A stretch of DNA of 64,000 nucleotides, from contig NZ_QCYG01000003.1 of NCBI RefSeq assembly GCF_003072065.1, positions 186,001 through 250,000 of the forward strand, written 5' to 3'. Positions 24,880 through 33,869 of the stretch are shown here, in pieces. Origin of the DNA: Thalassorhabdomicrobium marinisediminis. Lineage in GTDB: Bacteria; Pseudomonadota; Alphaproteobacteria; Rhodobacterales; Rhodobacteraceae. How positions within the stretch are numbered: position 1 is the stretch's first letter; each line of letters opens with the position of its first letter. Both the position numbers and the translations under genes were made by a program. Under the pieces are notes generated by a model. It was not told the origin of the DNA. It was given only the letters and a program-made list of their open reading frames with translations, and did not search any database.

Positions 24880-25881
24880 CTACACGGCCTCGAGCGCATC
24901 CACCAGCCGCGCGCCCCCATGGCGGAACGGATCCACCGCCGGCAGGCCCATGCGCGCCTCGACCTCGCCCAGATAGCTGTTCGCCTCATCCTCTGACAGA
25001 TGCTGCGTGTTCACCGAGATGCCCACGACCTGACAGTCCGGATTAGCCACCCGCGCCATCTGCAACGCGGTATCACGCAGCATTTCCAGCGACGGCAGGT
25101 CATAGTCGGGCAGGCCGCGCATGTGTTTGCGCGTCGGCTCATGACACAGCACCAGCGCGTCCGGTTGGCCACCGTGGATCAGCGCCATGGTCACCCCGGA
25201 GTAACTCACATGGAACAGGCTGCCCTGCCCTTCGATGTGGTCCCAGTGGTCGCTGTCGTTGTCCGGCGTCAGATACTCAACCGCACCGGCCATGAAATCG
25301 GCCACCACCGCATCCAGCGGCACGCCCCCGCCGGTGATCAGGATGCCCGTCTGCCCCGTGGGCCGGAAGGTCGATTTCATCCCGCGCTTGCGCATCTCGG
25401 CGTCCATCGCAAGGCCGGTGTACATCTTGCCCACCGAACAATCGGTGCCCACGGCCAGACAACGCTTGCCGCCGCGTTTGACGCCGTTGGCGATCGGATA
25501 GGCAACGGAAGGCACCCGCACGTCGTGCAGCGTCCGCCCCGAGGCCTCGGCCGCCGCCACAAGATCTGGCTCGTCCTTCAGCAGGTTATGCAGGCCCGAG
25601 GCAAGATCGAAGCCCATCTCCAGCGCCTGCACCAGCACGTCCTTCCAGCTTTGCGCGATGACCCCGCCACGATTCGCCACGCCGATCACCAGCGTGCGCG
25701 CGCCAGCGTCCCACGCCTCTTGCAGGGTCAGGTCGTTCAGCCCCACATCCGCGCCACACCCCGGCAGGCGGAACTGGCCGACCGCATTCTCGGGGCGCCA
25801 ATCCTTGATCCCTTGCGCCACTTTCGCAGCCAGAGCGTCCGGCGCATCGCCGAGGAACAGAAGATAGGGGGTGGGAATCAT
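24880..25881 (-). CDS. dgcN: DUF1611 family N-acetyltransferase, DgcN type
   Basis: A 333-residue DUF1611 protein. A P-loop-like segment is visible (LAVGTDCSVGKMYTGLAM), together with the family patterns LPGCGADVGLNDLTLQEAWD, SGLHNLL and FHVSYSGVTMALIHGGQPDALVLCHEPTR. DgcN is reported to acetylate D-glutamate as the first step of D-glutamate use in marine bacteria. The ATG at 25881 follows GGAGG at good spacing; the longer frame lacks support. It heads the dgcN-dgcA-aminotransferase operon and is divergent from mcl1. Confidence 0.88.
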   Translation of the reverse strand: MIPTPYLLFLGDAPDALAAKVAQGIKDWRPENAVGQFRLPGCGADVGLNDLTLQEAWDAGARTLVIGVANRGGVIAQSWKDVLVQALEMGFDLASGLHNLLKDEPDLVAAAEASGRTLHDVRVPSVAYPIANGVKRGGKRCLAVGTDCSVGKMYTGLAMDAEMRKRGMKSTFRPTGQTGILITGGGVPLDAVVADFMAGAVEYLTPDNDSDHWDHIEGQGSLFHVSYSGVTMALIHGGQPDALVLCHEPTRKHMRGLPDYDLPSLEMLRDTALQMARVANPDCQVVGISVNTQHLSEDEANSYLGEVEARMGLPAVDPFRHGGARLVDALEAV

Positions 25882-25998
25882 GAAAGCCTCCAATGTGTTT
25901 CGCGCAGCCTGAAGCGTCACCGGTGCGAAATGATACTGAATGTCACGCCTTCGGCAGATAAGTCGGGATATTTTTCGACATTTACTGAAGTTCTCGCA

Positions 25999-26055
25999 AG
26001 AATATTCTGCGGTATAGGCGCAATGCGCCTATTGCGGGTCGTCGCGCAATATTCT
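25999..26055. promoter_or_regulatory. Nested palindromes in the dgcN-mcl1 control region
   Basis: AGAATATTCT (25999-26008) is a perfect palindrome. ATAGGCGCA-A-TGCGCCTAT (26014-26032) is a perfect 19-base palindrome. TATTGCG (26030-26036) pairs with CGCAATA (26045-26051), and a second AATATTCT lies at 26048-26055. All fall 49-105 bases before the mcl1 start in an AT-richer stretch, as expected of a multi-site operator. Confidence 0.55.
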
Positions 26056-26103
26056 ACCCCTTCGTCGAGAGATAAAGAAACATCATTACCCAGAGGCTTC
26101 CCA

Positions 26104-27060
26104 ATGTCCTTTCGTCTGCAACCCGCCCCCCTTGCCCGTCCGAACCGGTGCCAGCTTTTCGGTCCCGGATCGAACACGAAGCTTTTCGAGAAGATGGCCG
26201 CCAGTGTTGCGGATGTCATCAACCTCGACCTTGAAGACAGCGTCAGCCCGTCGGACAAGGACAGCGCCCGCGCCAATGTGATCGAGGCGATCAACACCGT
26301 CGACTGGGGCAACAAGACCCTCAGCGTGCGAATCAACGGGCTCGACACGCCCTTTTGGTATCGTGACGTCGTCGACGTGCTGGAACAGGCAGGCGACCGG
26401 CTGGACCAGATCATGATCCCCAAGGTGGGCTGTGCCGCCGATGTCTATGCGGTGGACGCGCTGGTCACCGCAATCGAAACCGCCAAAGGGCGCAGCAAGA
26501 AAATCACCTTCGAGGTGATCATCGAATCCGCCGCCGGTCTTGCCCATGTCGAAGAAATTGCCGCCGCCTCGCCCCGGATGGCCGCGATGAGCCTTGGGGC
26601 CGCCGATTTTGCCGCCTCCATGGGCATGCAGACCACCGGCATCGGCGGCACGCAGGACAATTACTACATGCTGCACGGCGACACCCGGCACTATTCCGAC
26701 CCGTGGCACTGGGCGCAGACCGCGATTGTCGCCGCCTGCCGCACCCACGGCGTCTTGCCCGTCGATGGCCCCTTCGGGGATTTCTCCGACGACGAAGGCT
26801 ACCGCGCGCAGGCCCGCCGCTCGGCCACGCTGGGCATGGTGGGCAAATGGGCCATCCACCCCAAACAGATCGCCCTCGCCAATGAGGTGTTCACCCCCTC
26901 CGACGAGGCTGTGGCCGAAGCCCGCGACATCCTTGCCGCGATGGAAGAAGCGACCGCCCGCGGCGAAGGGGCCACGGTCTACAAGGGGCGGCTTGTTGAT
27001 ATCGCCAGCATCAAACAGGCCGAAGTCATCGTCAAACAATCGGAAATGATCAACGGATAA
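26104..27060 (+). CDS. mcl1: L-malyl-CoA/beta-methylmalyl-CoA lyase
   Basis: A 318-residue CitE-like enzyme that splits L-malyl-CoA to acetyl-CoA and glyoxylate and reversibly forms beta-methylmalyl-CoA. It belongs to the ethylmalonyl-CoA route of acetate assimilation. The N-terminus (MSFRLQPAPLARPNRCQLFG), VINLDLEDSVSP, EVIIESAAGLAHVEEIA and the GAADFAASMGMQTTGIGG segment match the Rhodobacter Mcl1 type, as does the length. The start is ATG 26104 with AGAGG upstream. The dense palindromes before it suggest regulation by carbon source. Confidence 0.93.
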   Translation: MSFRLQPAPLARPNRCQLFGPGSNTKLFEKMAASVADVINLDLEDSVSPSDKDSARANVIEAINTVDWGNKTLSVRINGLDTPFWYRDVVDVLEQAGDRLDQIMIPKVGCAADVYAVDALVTAIETAKGRSKKITFEVIIESAAGLAHVEEIAAASPRMAAMSLGAADFAASMGMQTTGIGGTQDNYYMLHGDTRHYSDPWHWAQTAIVAACRTHGVLPVDGPFGDFSDDEGYRAQARRSATLGMVGKWAIHPKQIALANEVFTPSDEAVAEARDILAAMEEATARGEGATVYKGRLVDIASIKQAEVIVKQSEMING

Positions 27061-27140
27061 GCGCGGGCGCGGTGGCGGGGCATTGAAGTCGGCACGGGCG
27101 GCCTTAGGTGTTTGAGGACCCGACAGGAAAGCGCGCTCTG

Positions 27141-27401
27141 ATGAAACATATCGCCGGCCTTCTCTCTGCGCTGTTTGGCGCGGGCCTTGCTGTCTTGGCC
27201 ATCACGCTGGCGAGCAAGCCGTCGAACCAGCCCCTGCGCTTTGATCCGCTCGACGCGCTCTCGACCTATGTCTTTTCTTTCTCATGGGTCGGTGGGGCCT
27301 TAGGGATGGTTCTTGGCGCGGCCCTGCTGCTGGGCTACCTCGCCCTGTGGTATGCGGCGGGAGTCCGGATTTTCAAGCTGGCCCGATCGCAGGAAAGGTG
27401 A
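27141..27401 (+). CDS. Small membrane protein of unknown function (86 aa)
   Basis: Two clear transmembrane segments (HIAGLLSALFGAGLAVLAITLA and WVGGALGMVLGAALLLGYLALWYAAG), ending in a basic tail (RIFKLARSQER). The ATG at 27141 is preferred over the GTG at 27108. Its stop is three bases before the next small gene, so the two form an operon. No family recognised. Confidence 0.65.
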   Translation: MKHIAGLLSALFGAGLAVLAITLASKPSNQPLRFDPLDALSTYVFSFSWVGGALGMVLGAALLLGYLALWYAAGVRIFKLARSQER

Positions 27402-27404
27402 GCG

Positions 27405-27749
27405 ATGCCCATTGCGTTCCCCCGTGAAAAGGACAGCGAACCCTTCGCCTGGGGGCTGTCCGGCCCCTACCCCGCCGAGGTGTGGGAGAGGTTTTCGCCC
27501 CGCTACGAAGCCCAACTTGAACGGCTTGCCCGCATCCTGACCGACATGGGGTTTGATCCGTGGGTTGGCGGCGCGGGATCGGAGGACGGGGAATACGTCC
27601 GCGCGCCCTACGGCGAAAGCGACCGCATCGTGTTCTTCCACCACCTCGAAGATCCCGCCGACGCGCGGTTCATCGCCGCGCTGAGCGACGCCGAGTTGCG
27701 GCAGTGGATCAAGACCACGTGGCTCGACGCGCTACAGGACGCGCCCTAG
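27405..27749 (+). CDS. Hypothetical protein (114 aa)
   Basis: A soluble, acidic protein, rich in aromatic residues: [20 protein letters not shown], then a repeated-looking hydrophilic middle ([32 protein letters not shown]) and an amphipathic C-terminal helix ([19 protein letters not shown]). There is no signal peptide and no recognised domain. It is coupled to the small membrane gene just upstream and precedes accA by about 110 bases. Confidence 0.65.
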   Translation: MPIAFPREKDSEPFAWGLSGPYPAEVWERFSPRYEAQLERLARILTDMGFDPWVGGAGSEDGEYVRAPYGESDRIVFFHHLEDPADARFIAALSDAELRQWIKTTWLDALQDAP

Positions 27750-27858
27750 CGCTTATGGGGCGGGATTGCCGCCGCCCGCGCGCGCCGATCAAGCGGCCCG
27801 TTGCATCCCCCCGCCCCTCCCCCTTATATCGGGCGCAGCATTTATTGGAGCCGCACCC

Positions 27859-28821
27859 ATGACCAACTACCTCGACTTTGAGAAACCCCTGGCGGAGATC
27901 GAAGGCAAGGCTGCCGAATTGCGGGCGCTGGCCCGCCAGAACGAGGAGATGGACGTCGAAGCCGAGGCGCAGGCGCTCGACAAGAAGGCGTCGGACCTGC
28001 TCGACACCCTGTACGCCAACCTCACGCCGTGGCGGAAATGCCAAATCGCGCGCCATGCGGACCGGCCCCATTGTAAGGATTACATCGACGCGCTGTTCAC
28101 GGAATACACGCCACTGGCCGGGGACCGGAACTTTGCCGACGACCACGCGGTGATGGGCGGTCTGGCACGGTTCAACGACACGCCGGTGATGGTGATCGGG
28201 CACGAGAAGGGCAACGACACCAAAAGCCGCATCGAACGCAATTTCGGCATGGCCCGCCCCGAAGGCTACCGCAAGGCGATCCGCCTGATGGACATGGCCG
28301 ACCGCTTCGGCATTCCCGTGGTGACGCTGGTGGACACGCCGGGCGCCTATCCGGGCAAGGGCGCCGAAGAGCGCGGGCAGTCCGAGGCGATTGCCCGCTC
28401 GACCCAGAAGTGCCTGCAACTGGGCGTGCCCCTGGTCAGCGTCATCATCGGTGAAGGTGGCTCGGGCGGGGCGGTGGCCTTTGCCACGGCCAACCGCGTG
28501 GCGATGCTGCAGCACAGCGTCTATTCGGTGATCTCGCCCGAGGGCTGCGCCTCGATCCTGTGGAAGGACGCCGAGAAGATGCGCGAAGCGGCCGAAGCGC
28601 TGCGCCTGACCGCGCAAGACCTCAAAGAGCTGGGCGTCTGCGACCGGATTATCGACGAACCCACCGGCGGAGCCCATCGCCACAAGAAGGCCGCGATCGA
28701 CGGCGTGGGCGCGGTGATCCGCGCAATGCTGGACGACCTGTCGGGGCAAGCGCCCGACGTGCTTCGCCAGTCGCGGCGGCAGAAATACCTCGACCTCGGG
28801 AGCAAGGGGCTCGCCGCGTGA
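27859..28821 (+). CDS. accA: Acetyl-CoA carboxylase carboxyltransferase subunit alpha
   Basis: A 320-residue alpha chain of the carboxyltransferase that moves CO2 from biotin to acetyl-CoA, the committed step in fatty acid synthesis. Typical parts are [38 protein letters not shown], the [18 protein letters not shown] segment, [20 protein letters not shown] and [19 protein letters not shown] precedes the ATG. Its stop overlaps the next start as TGATG. Confidence 0.97.
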   Translation: MTNYLDFEKPLAEIEGKAAELRALARQNEEMDVEAEAQALDKKASDLLDTLYANLTPWRKCQIARHADRPHCKDYIDALFTEYTPLAGDRNFADDHAVMGGLARFNDTPVMVIGHEKGNDTKSRIERNFGMARPEGYRKAIRLMDMADRFGIPVVTLVDTPGAYPGKGAEERGQSEAIARSTQKCLQLGVPLVSVIIGEGGSGGAVAFATANRVAMLQHSVYSVISPEGCASILWKDAEKMREAAEALRLTAQDLKELGVCDRIIDEPTGGAHRHKKAAIDGVGAVIRAMLDDLSGQAPDVLRQSRRQKYLDLGSKGLAA

Positions 28822-29312
28822 TGCGGCTGGCCGCGGCGGTGATCTGCTGCGGGCAGATGGCAGCGGCGGGTGGCCTGATGGACCGCACCGTGACCTTCGG
28901 CGCGCTGGCCTACGATCAGGCCGACGCGCCGATTTTCGTGGGCGACCGGCATCCGGCGGTGGTCAGCGACCGCATCGAATACGGGCTGCGCCCCGAGGGC
29001 GCACAGAACGGCTGGGACATCGTGCCCGCGATCATCGACATCCGCGACCAGCAGATCATCGTCACCTATCCCGACACCGTCGGCGGCCAGTTCCCCGCGC
29101 CGGCGTTCAACGGCTATGTGCTGGATTTTCTGACCGAATGCGTGCTGTTCAACGGCGCGGGGCAGGATCAGGACAACTCGACGGTGACGCTGGCCGATGA
29201 CGCGATCTTCGTCGAAGGCTCGCGGCTTTATGTGAACATGGCCGGGTTGGATTTCGGCCCGCAGACCTTCGTTGTCGTGGATGTCGACGTGGCGGACTGC
29301 CCGCTGAGTTAA
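28821..29312 (+). CDS. Secreted hypothetical protein (163 aa) coupled to accA
   Basis: The start ATG shares a base with the accA stop. An N-terminal signal-like segment ([18 protein letters not shown]) precedes a soluble, acidic body with many Asp and aromatic residues: TFGALAYDQADAPIFVGDRH, AIIDIRDQQIIVTYPDTVGG, NGYVLDFLTECVLFNGAGQDQ, and a C-terminal FVVVDVDVADCPLS. Three Cys occur after the signal. I do not recognise a family. Its 3' end overlaps the opposite gene by four bases. Confidence 0.68.
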   Translation: MRLAAAVICCGQMAAAGGLMDRTVTFGALAYDQADAPIFVGDRHPAVVSDRIEYGLRPEGAQNGWDIVPAIIDIRDQQIIVTYPDTVGGQFPAPAFNGYVLDFLTECVLFNGAGQDQDNSTVTLADDAIFVEGSRLYVNMAGLDFGPQTFVVVDVDVADCPLS

Positions 29313-29851
29313 TCGTGCGCCGGGGCCACGGCGAGCACCGAAGCGACCCGCCCCGGGCTGGCCACCATGAGCACCCGCAGCCCTTCGGTCGGGGCGCGGT
29401 CCGCACCATACCAGCCGATGCTGCGCGGCCCGTCGCGCAAGGTTTCGACATCGGGGACGAGCGGCGCGAAGGGTGCAATCAGCTCGGTGTAGCGGGGAAT
29501 AAAGCCCGAAGGCTCGACCTCGAACACAGTGGGGGAGACGCTGGCAGAGGTCGACTTGACCTCGCAAAAGCGCAGCCCGTCGTAGATGCCCCATTGCGCG
29601 ACGAAACGTCCGTCATGGATCAGCCGCGCCGCGCCATCGCTCACCCCCTCGCGCGGCTCAATCGCGTCATAGACACCGGGCGCGCGGCCCATGTCCGCGA
29701 AGGGCGCGGGGCCGGATTGCACGTAAGGCAGACAGTGATCGCCAAGGACGGCCGCAAGCAGGTCATCGTCGCGCACGGTGGTCAGCGCATAGAACAGCCA
29801 GACCGCCAGCGCCGCCAGTCCGGCGCCCACCACAAAGCCTGCGCTTTTCAT
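29309..29851 (-). CDS. Hypothetical membrane-anchored protein (180 aa), last gene of the ftsE operon
   Basis: It begins MKSAGFVVGAGLAALAVWLFYAL, a single N-terminal membrane segment, followed by a periplasmic domain of about 150 residues. The ATG overlaps the preceding stop codon (TGATG), which supports 29851 over a GTG two codons earlier. Segments such as GDHCLPYVQSGPAPFADMGR and CEVKSTSASVSPTVFEVEPSG show no family that I recognise. Confidence 0.7.
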   Translation of the reverse strand: MKSAGFVVGAGLAALAVWLFYALTTVRDDDLLAAVLGDHCLPYVQSGPAPFADMGRAPGVYDAIEPREGVSDGAARLIHDGRFVAQWGIYDGLRFCEVKSTSASVSPTVFEVEPSGFIPRYTELIAPFAPLVPDVETLRDGPRSIGWYGADRAPTEGLRVLMVASPGRVASVLAVAPAHD

Positions 29852-30450
29852 CACCACATCCGCGTCTTGGCGCGTGCGTCGTAGCCCGCGTCATAGCCTT
29901 CGGCGTCGAAATCGGCCTGTTGCTCTTTCACGAATTGGCCCGCCGTGGGCAGGTCCCGGCGCGGCGCGGCGGTCCAGAGTTCCGACCGCATGATCGCCTT
30001 GGCGCATTGGTAATAGACTTCACCCACAGTGATCACGATCACCGTGCGGGGGTGCTTGCCGCCCTGCTCGAAGCTTTGGGTCAGCTCGGGATCGTCGCTC
30101 AGCACCGCGGTGCCGTTGATGCGGATCACATTCGTCGCTCCGGGCACCATGAACAGCACGCTGATGCGCCCGTCGGTGACGATGTTGCGCAAAGTATCCA
30201 TGCGGTTGTTGCCGCGCCAGTCCGGCAGATGCAGCGTTGTGTCGTCCACCACCCGTGCGACGGGGCCGACGTCGCCCCGCGGGCTGCCATCGGTGCCCTC
30301 GGCCCCTGCGGTGGACAGCACGCAGAACCGCGCGGCATTGATCCATTCGGTGTAAAGCGGCGTCAGTCGGCTCACGACCTTGTCCAGCACCACCTGTAGC
30401 GGCGCGTCATACAGCGCTTCAAGCTCTGTGATATCGGTCACGGTCTTCAC
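29851..30450 (-). CDS. Pyridoxamine 5'-phosphate oxidase family FMN-binding protein
   Basis: A 199-residue split-barrel flavin-binding protein, close to the PPOX-class MSMEG_1061/DR_2398 type. FCVLSTAGAEGTDGSPRGDVG, LHLPDWRGNNRMDTLRNIVTDGRISVLFMVPG and RINGTAVLSDDPEL are characteristic. The C-terminus has KAIMRSELWTAAPRRDLPTAGQ, also typical. The GTG start (30450) lies 13 bases after the plsC stop with a G-rich ribosome-binding site. The reaction is unknown; such proteins usually reduce or protect small molecules. Confidence 0.85.
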   Translation of the reverse strand: MKTVTDITELEALYDAPLQVVLDKVVSRLTPLYTEWINAARFCVLSTAGAEGTDGSPRGDVGPVARVVDDTTLHLPDWRGNNRMDTLRNIVTDGRISVLFMVPGATNVIRINGTAVLSDDPELTQSFEQGGKHPRTVIVITVGEVYYQCAKAIMRSELWTAAPRRDLPTAGQFVKEQQADFDAEGYDAGYDARAKTRMW

Positions 30451-30463
30451 GGTGCACCCCCCC

Positions 30464-31201
30464 TCAGGTTGCAAGCGCGCGATACTGGGCGTCGCGGATC
30501 AAGGCATCAGAGCGGGTTTCCACGGCCTCTTCCAAATGCTGCATGAAAGGCTTCAGCGGCATGCCCGCCGGAATACGCGGCAGGAAATCGACCACCGCAA
30601 CCCCGGGATGCCGGTAGATCCCGCGCTTGGGCCAGAAGACACCGGCGTTGGTCGCCACGGGGACGCAGTCCTGCCCCAGCTCTTGATAAAGAACGCCCGT
30701 GCCGACCTTGTAGGGCGCCTTGACCCCCGGTGCCACGCGCGTGCCTTGGGAGTAGATGATCAATTGCCCCGGCAGGGCGCGTCCGGCTGCCACGTCGGCG
30801 ACCATCTTCTTGATCGCGTGCCCGCGCTTGCCCCGTTTCACCGGAATGCAGCCGATGCGCAGGCCGAACTGACCCAGAATTGGCGCGTATTTCAGGATGT
30901 CTTTCATGATGAACTTGCCCCGCGGCAGCGCCCCGTAGATCATGATCACGTCCAGAAACGACTGGTGTTTCGCGGCGATCAGCACCTCGTCCGTCGGCAC
31001 CTCTCCGCGCACTTCGCACTTCAGGCCGATCATCCAGCCCGCGGTCCATGTCACCCAGTCGCAATAGGCGTGACAGGCCGAGATGGCGCCCCGGCGCGAC
31101 ACCAGCGCAGGGATCGTCCAGAGCACGCCGATCACCAGCATCGCCACATACATCTGCGCGTTGAACACCAGCGACCGCAGCCATTGGACCGCATATTTCA
31201 T
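30464..31201 (-). CDS. plsC: 1-acyl-sn-glycerol-3-phosphate acyltransferase
   Basis: A 245-residue inner-membrane enzyme that makes phosphatidic acid. It contains the HX4D motif as KHQSFLD, the later acyltransferase motif FPQG-like IIYSQGTRVAPGVK and PVKRGKRGHAIKKM. Two N-terminal hydrophobic segments lie at about 10-35 and 45-65. The ATG overlaps the ftsX stop (ATGA). Linkage to ftsEX couples phospholipid synthesis with division genes. Confidence 0.92.
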   Translation of the reverse strand: MKYAVQWLRSLVFNAQMYVAMLVIGVLWTIPALVSRRGAISACHAYCDWVTWTAGWMIGLKCEVRGEVPTDEVLIAAKHQSFLDVIMIYGALPRGKFIMKDILKYAPILGQFGLRIGCIPVKRGKRGHAIKKMVADVAAGRALPGQLIIYSQGTRVAPGVKAPYKVGTGVLYQELGQDCVPVATNAGVFWPKRGIYRHPGVAVVDFLPRIPAGMPLKPFMQHLEEAVETRSDALIRDAQYRALAT

Positions 31202-32100
31202 GATTGTTCCCTCAGGGTTTTCAACGCAGCTTGCCGTGTCGCGACGAAGGCCACAAGGGCCGCAAGGATCGGGATCACCAGCGGCCAGAGCCAATGCAGC
31301 CCCTGAAACCCCAACCCGGTGAGGAACCCGCCCGCCGCATCGGTGCGCGGCAGAAGCATCACAGCGAGCGTGCCCGCAAGAGTGCCAAGCGCCGCGCCGA
31401 TCAGCGCCCGCAGCGTGAAGCGGCGCACGAAGGCGCGGGCGATGTAGATGTCTTTTGCCCCCACCAGCCGCATCACGCGGATCACCTGCGCATTGGCCGC
31501 CAGCGCCGCATTGGCCGCCAGCGTGATCATCGCGGCGGTGGCCACGGCGATCAGCCCCATCGAGACCAGCCCGAGCAGCCGCAAACGGCCCGCCGCCTCG
31601 ATCAGCGGCTCACGCCAGCGGGTGTGATCGTCAAGCACGGCGCCCGGCACCTCGGCCTGCAACCGGGCACGCAATCCAGCCGGGTCATAACCGTCGGCAT
31701 CCTCGATGATCTCGATCAACTGCGGCACCGGCAGGCTCTCGATCGGGAGATCGGGCCCGAACCACGGGGCCAGCAGGGCGCGTTGCTCATCCGCGCTCAA
31801 CGCGCGGGCTTCAGCCACGCCGGGGGTGGTCTGCAACACGCGCAGCGCGGCCTCGGTCTGGGCGTCCAGCTGGCCTTGCGGCGCGGAAATCCGCAAGGTC
31901 GAAGTCTGGGCAAGTTCCGCCGCCCAGCGATCCGCAAGCCGCCCAGTCGCAAGGGACAGCGCCATCGCGAAGACCGCAAGGAACGCCATCGCGCCGGCGG
32001 TCAGCACCGTCAGCCGCGCGGTGAACCCCGTGGGCGGCACCGCGCGCTCGGCCTGCGGGTCACCGGCCAGAAGGTCGAACAGGCGGCGCAGCCGTTGCAT
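31198..32100 (-). CDS. ftsX: Cell division protein FtsX
   Basis: Membrane partner of the FtsE ATPase, about 300 residues with an N-terminal cytoplasmic part, one transmembrane helix (about 32-55), a periplasmic domain and three C-terminal helices (near 170-195, 220-245 and 265-290). In other bacteria FtsEX controls cell-wall hydrolases at the septum. MRLVGAKDIYIARAFVRRF, a cytoplasmic signature of FtsX, is present. The ATG overlaps the ftsE stop; a GTG one codon upstream is also possible. Confidence 0.93.
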   Translation of the reverse strand: MQRLRRLFDLLAGDPQAERAVPPTGFTARLTVLTAGAMAFLAVFAMALSLATGRLADRWAAELAQTSTLRISAPQGQLDAQTEAALRVLQTTPGVAEARALSADEQRALLAPWFGPDLPIESLPVPQLIEIIEDADGYDPAGLRARLQAEVPGAVLDDHTRWREPLIEAAGRLRLLGLVSMGLIAVATAAMITLAANAALAANAQVIRVMRLVGAKDIYIARAFVRRFTLRALIGAALGTLAGTLAVMLLPRTDAAGGFLTGLGFQGLHWLWPLVIPILAALVAFVATRQAALKTLREQS

Positions 32101-32771
32101 CACAGGTCCGCCCCCGCCAGATGCAGCTTGCGATCGGCAAGCCGCAGCACGCGGGCTGAAACATGGGGCTTGGCGGCGCGGATCAGGCTCATATCATGGG
32201 TGGCGATCAGCACGGTCTTGCCCATCTTGTTCAACTCGACCAGCAGCGCGAGCAGCCGCTGCGACATTTCGGGATCGACGTTGCCGGTGGGCTCATCGGC
32301 CAAAATCACCTCGGGCGACATGATCACCGCACGGGCCAGCGCCGCGCGCTGCCGCTCGCCTCCGGACAATTCCGGCGGACGTTGCGCCGCCTGCCGGGTC
32401 AGCCCCACCCAGCCCAGAAGGTCGCGCAGATCGTCAGGCATCGCCGGCAGGCCCGCAACCGTCAGCGGCAAAGCGATATTCTCGGCCACCGGCAGATGGT
32501 CAAGGAACTGGCAATCCTGATGCACCACGCCGATGCGCCGCCGTGTCAGCGCCACCGCATCGCGGTCCAGCGCGCGGGCGTCCTCTCCGAACAGGCGCAC
32601 CTGCCCGGCGGTGGCGATCAACTCTCCGTAGCATAGCTTGAGAAGCGTGGTCTTGCCGGTGCCAGACGGGCCGGTCAGGAAATGGAACGAACCGGGCGCG
32701 AGCGACAGATCAAGGCCGGAAAACAGCTCTCCTCCGCCGTAACTGTAGGCCACATTGTCAAGCTCGATCAC
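32100..32771 (-). CDS. ftsE: Cell division ATP-binding protein FtsE
   Basis: A 223-residue ABC ATPase with Walker A GPSGTGKTT, Q-loop VVHQDCQFLD, signature LSGGERQR, Walker B VILADEPTGNVD and switch His (IATHDM). The gene starts with GTG. It heads a five-gene overlapping operon with ftsX, plsC, the PPOX-family gene and a membrane protein. It is divergent from a zinc-ribbon protein gene, with about 185 bases between the two starts. Confidence 0.95.
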   Translation of the reverse strand: MIELDNVAYSYGGGELFSGLDLSLAPGSFHFLTGPSGTGKTTLLKLCYGELIATAGQVRLFGEDARALDRDAVALTRRRIGVVHQDCQFLDHLPVAENIALPLTVAGLPAMPDDLRDLLGWVGLTRQAAQRPPELSGGERQRAALARAVIMSPEVILADEPTGNVDPEMSQRLLALLVELNKMGKTVLIATHDMSLIRAAKPHVSARVLRLADRKLHLAGADL

Positions 32772-32957
32772 TGTCGGTCCCCGCTGTCAGGGCCGCGCGG
32801 GGCCCCGTTTCTGCCCCGTTCTGGCGCAAATGGGTCGCACATGCAATCTATGCGCCCCCTCAAACCGCGCTAATCCTTTGCGCTGCAAGGGTTTGACCAG
32901 TAACATTCCGGAAAGATTGCAGGCCCAAGGCCTGTGCGGAGGCAGAGGAACAGAACA

Positions 32958-33869
32958 ATGCGGCTGATTTGCCCGAATTGCGGGGCGCAATACGAAGTCG
33001 GTGAGGATGTGATCCCGGACGACGGTCGGGATGTTCAATGCTCGAACTGCGGGCATACATGGTTTGAAACCCCGGGCGCATCGGCCGCCGCCGAAGCCCG
33101 TGCTGATCCGGCGGCCCCCCAGCCTGCGCCGCAAGCCCCGCCTGCGCCAGAACCGCAGCCCGAATTGACGCCGAAGCCGGAACCAGAACCCGAGCCTGAA
33201 GCCGAACCGGACCCCCGGCCTGAACCTGCGCCAGAGCCTGAGCCCGAACCGGAGCCCGAACCCCAGCCCGCCCCCGCGCCGCGCCGTCGCACGATGGATG
33301 ACGACGTGGCAAGCATCCTGCGCGAAGAGGCCGAGTTCGAGAAAGCCGCCCGACAGGCCGAGGCCAACCTGATCGAGACGCAGCCGGACCTTGATCTGTC
33401 CCACGACCCGGAAGAGGATCGCCGCAGCCGTGAGGCGCGCGACCGTCTGGCCCGTCTGCGCGGCGACGCCGATCCGGTCACGCGCTCGGCCCCCGGCGCG
33501 GCGGCCGCGGCCGTGCCCGACCCGAACGCACCCCGTCGGGACCTTTTGCCAGATATCGAAGAAATCAACTCAACCCTGCGACAGGACGCCAGCACGCCGG
33601 ACGCGCCCGCAGACCCGGAAGACCAGACCGAACGGCGCAGCGGCTTTCGGCGCGGCTTCACGCTCATGATCGCCTTCGCGCTGTTGGCCCTGGGCGCCTA
33701 TGTCTTCGCCCCCCAGATCAGCGCCGCCGTGCCGCAGGCCGAGCCGGTGATGGCCTCCTATGTGGAATGGGTGAACGAAGGCCGCCTGTGGCTGGATGCG
33801 CAACTGCAGGACCTGTTGGACGACACCGGCGCTGCCGCCGACGCGGCCCCGGACAACGCTCAGGGCTGA
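32958..33869 (+). CDS. MJ0042-type zinc-ribbon protein with Pro/Glu repeat and C-terminal membrane segment
   Basis: A 303-residue protein. The N-terminal zinc ribbon ([20 protein letters not shown]...CSNCGHTWF) holds two CxxC pairs. A long Pro/Glu/Ala region (about 45-115, runs of PEPEPEPE) follows, then a charged helical region and a single C-terminal transmembrane segment (about 235-258, [18 protein letters not shown]). MJ0042 ribbons occur in many proteobacterial proteins of unknown role. The Pro/Glu block has little complexity. The start ATG (32958) matches the usual MRLxCPxC opening of this family. Confidence 0.85.
   Translation: MRLICPNCGAQYEVGEDVIPDDGRDVQCSNCGHTWFETPGASAAAEARADPAAPQPAPQAPPAPEPQPELTPKPEPEPEPEAEPDPRPEPAPEPEPEPEPEPQPAPAPRRRTMDDDVASILREEAEFEKAARQAEANLIETQPDLDLSHDPEEDRRSREARDRLARLRGDADPVTRSAPGAAAAAVPDPNAPRRDLLPDIEEINSTLRQDASTPDAPADPEDQTERRSGFRRGFTLMIAFALLALGAYVFAPQISAAVPQAEPVMASYVEWVNEGRLWLDAQLQDLLDDTGAAADAAPDNAQG
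33110..33290 (+). repeat. Low-complexity Pro/Glu coding repeat
   Basis: An irregular run of Pro-Glu dipeptide codons (mostly CCx-GAx) inside the zinc-ribbon gene, encoding a rigid acidic spacer. Repeat number may vary between strains. Confidence 0.6.
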
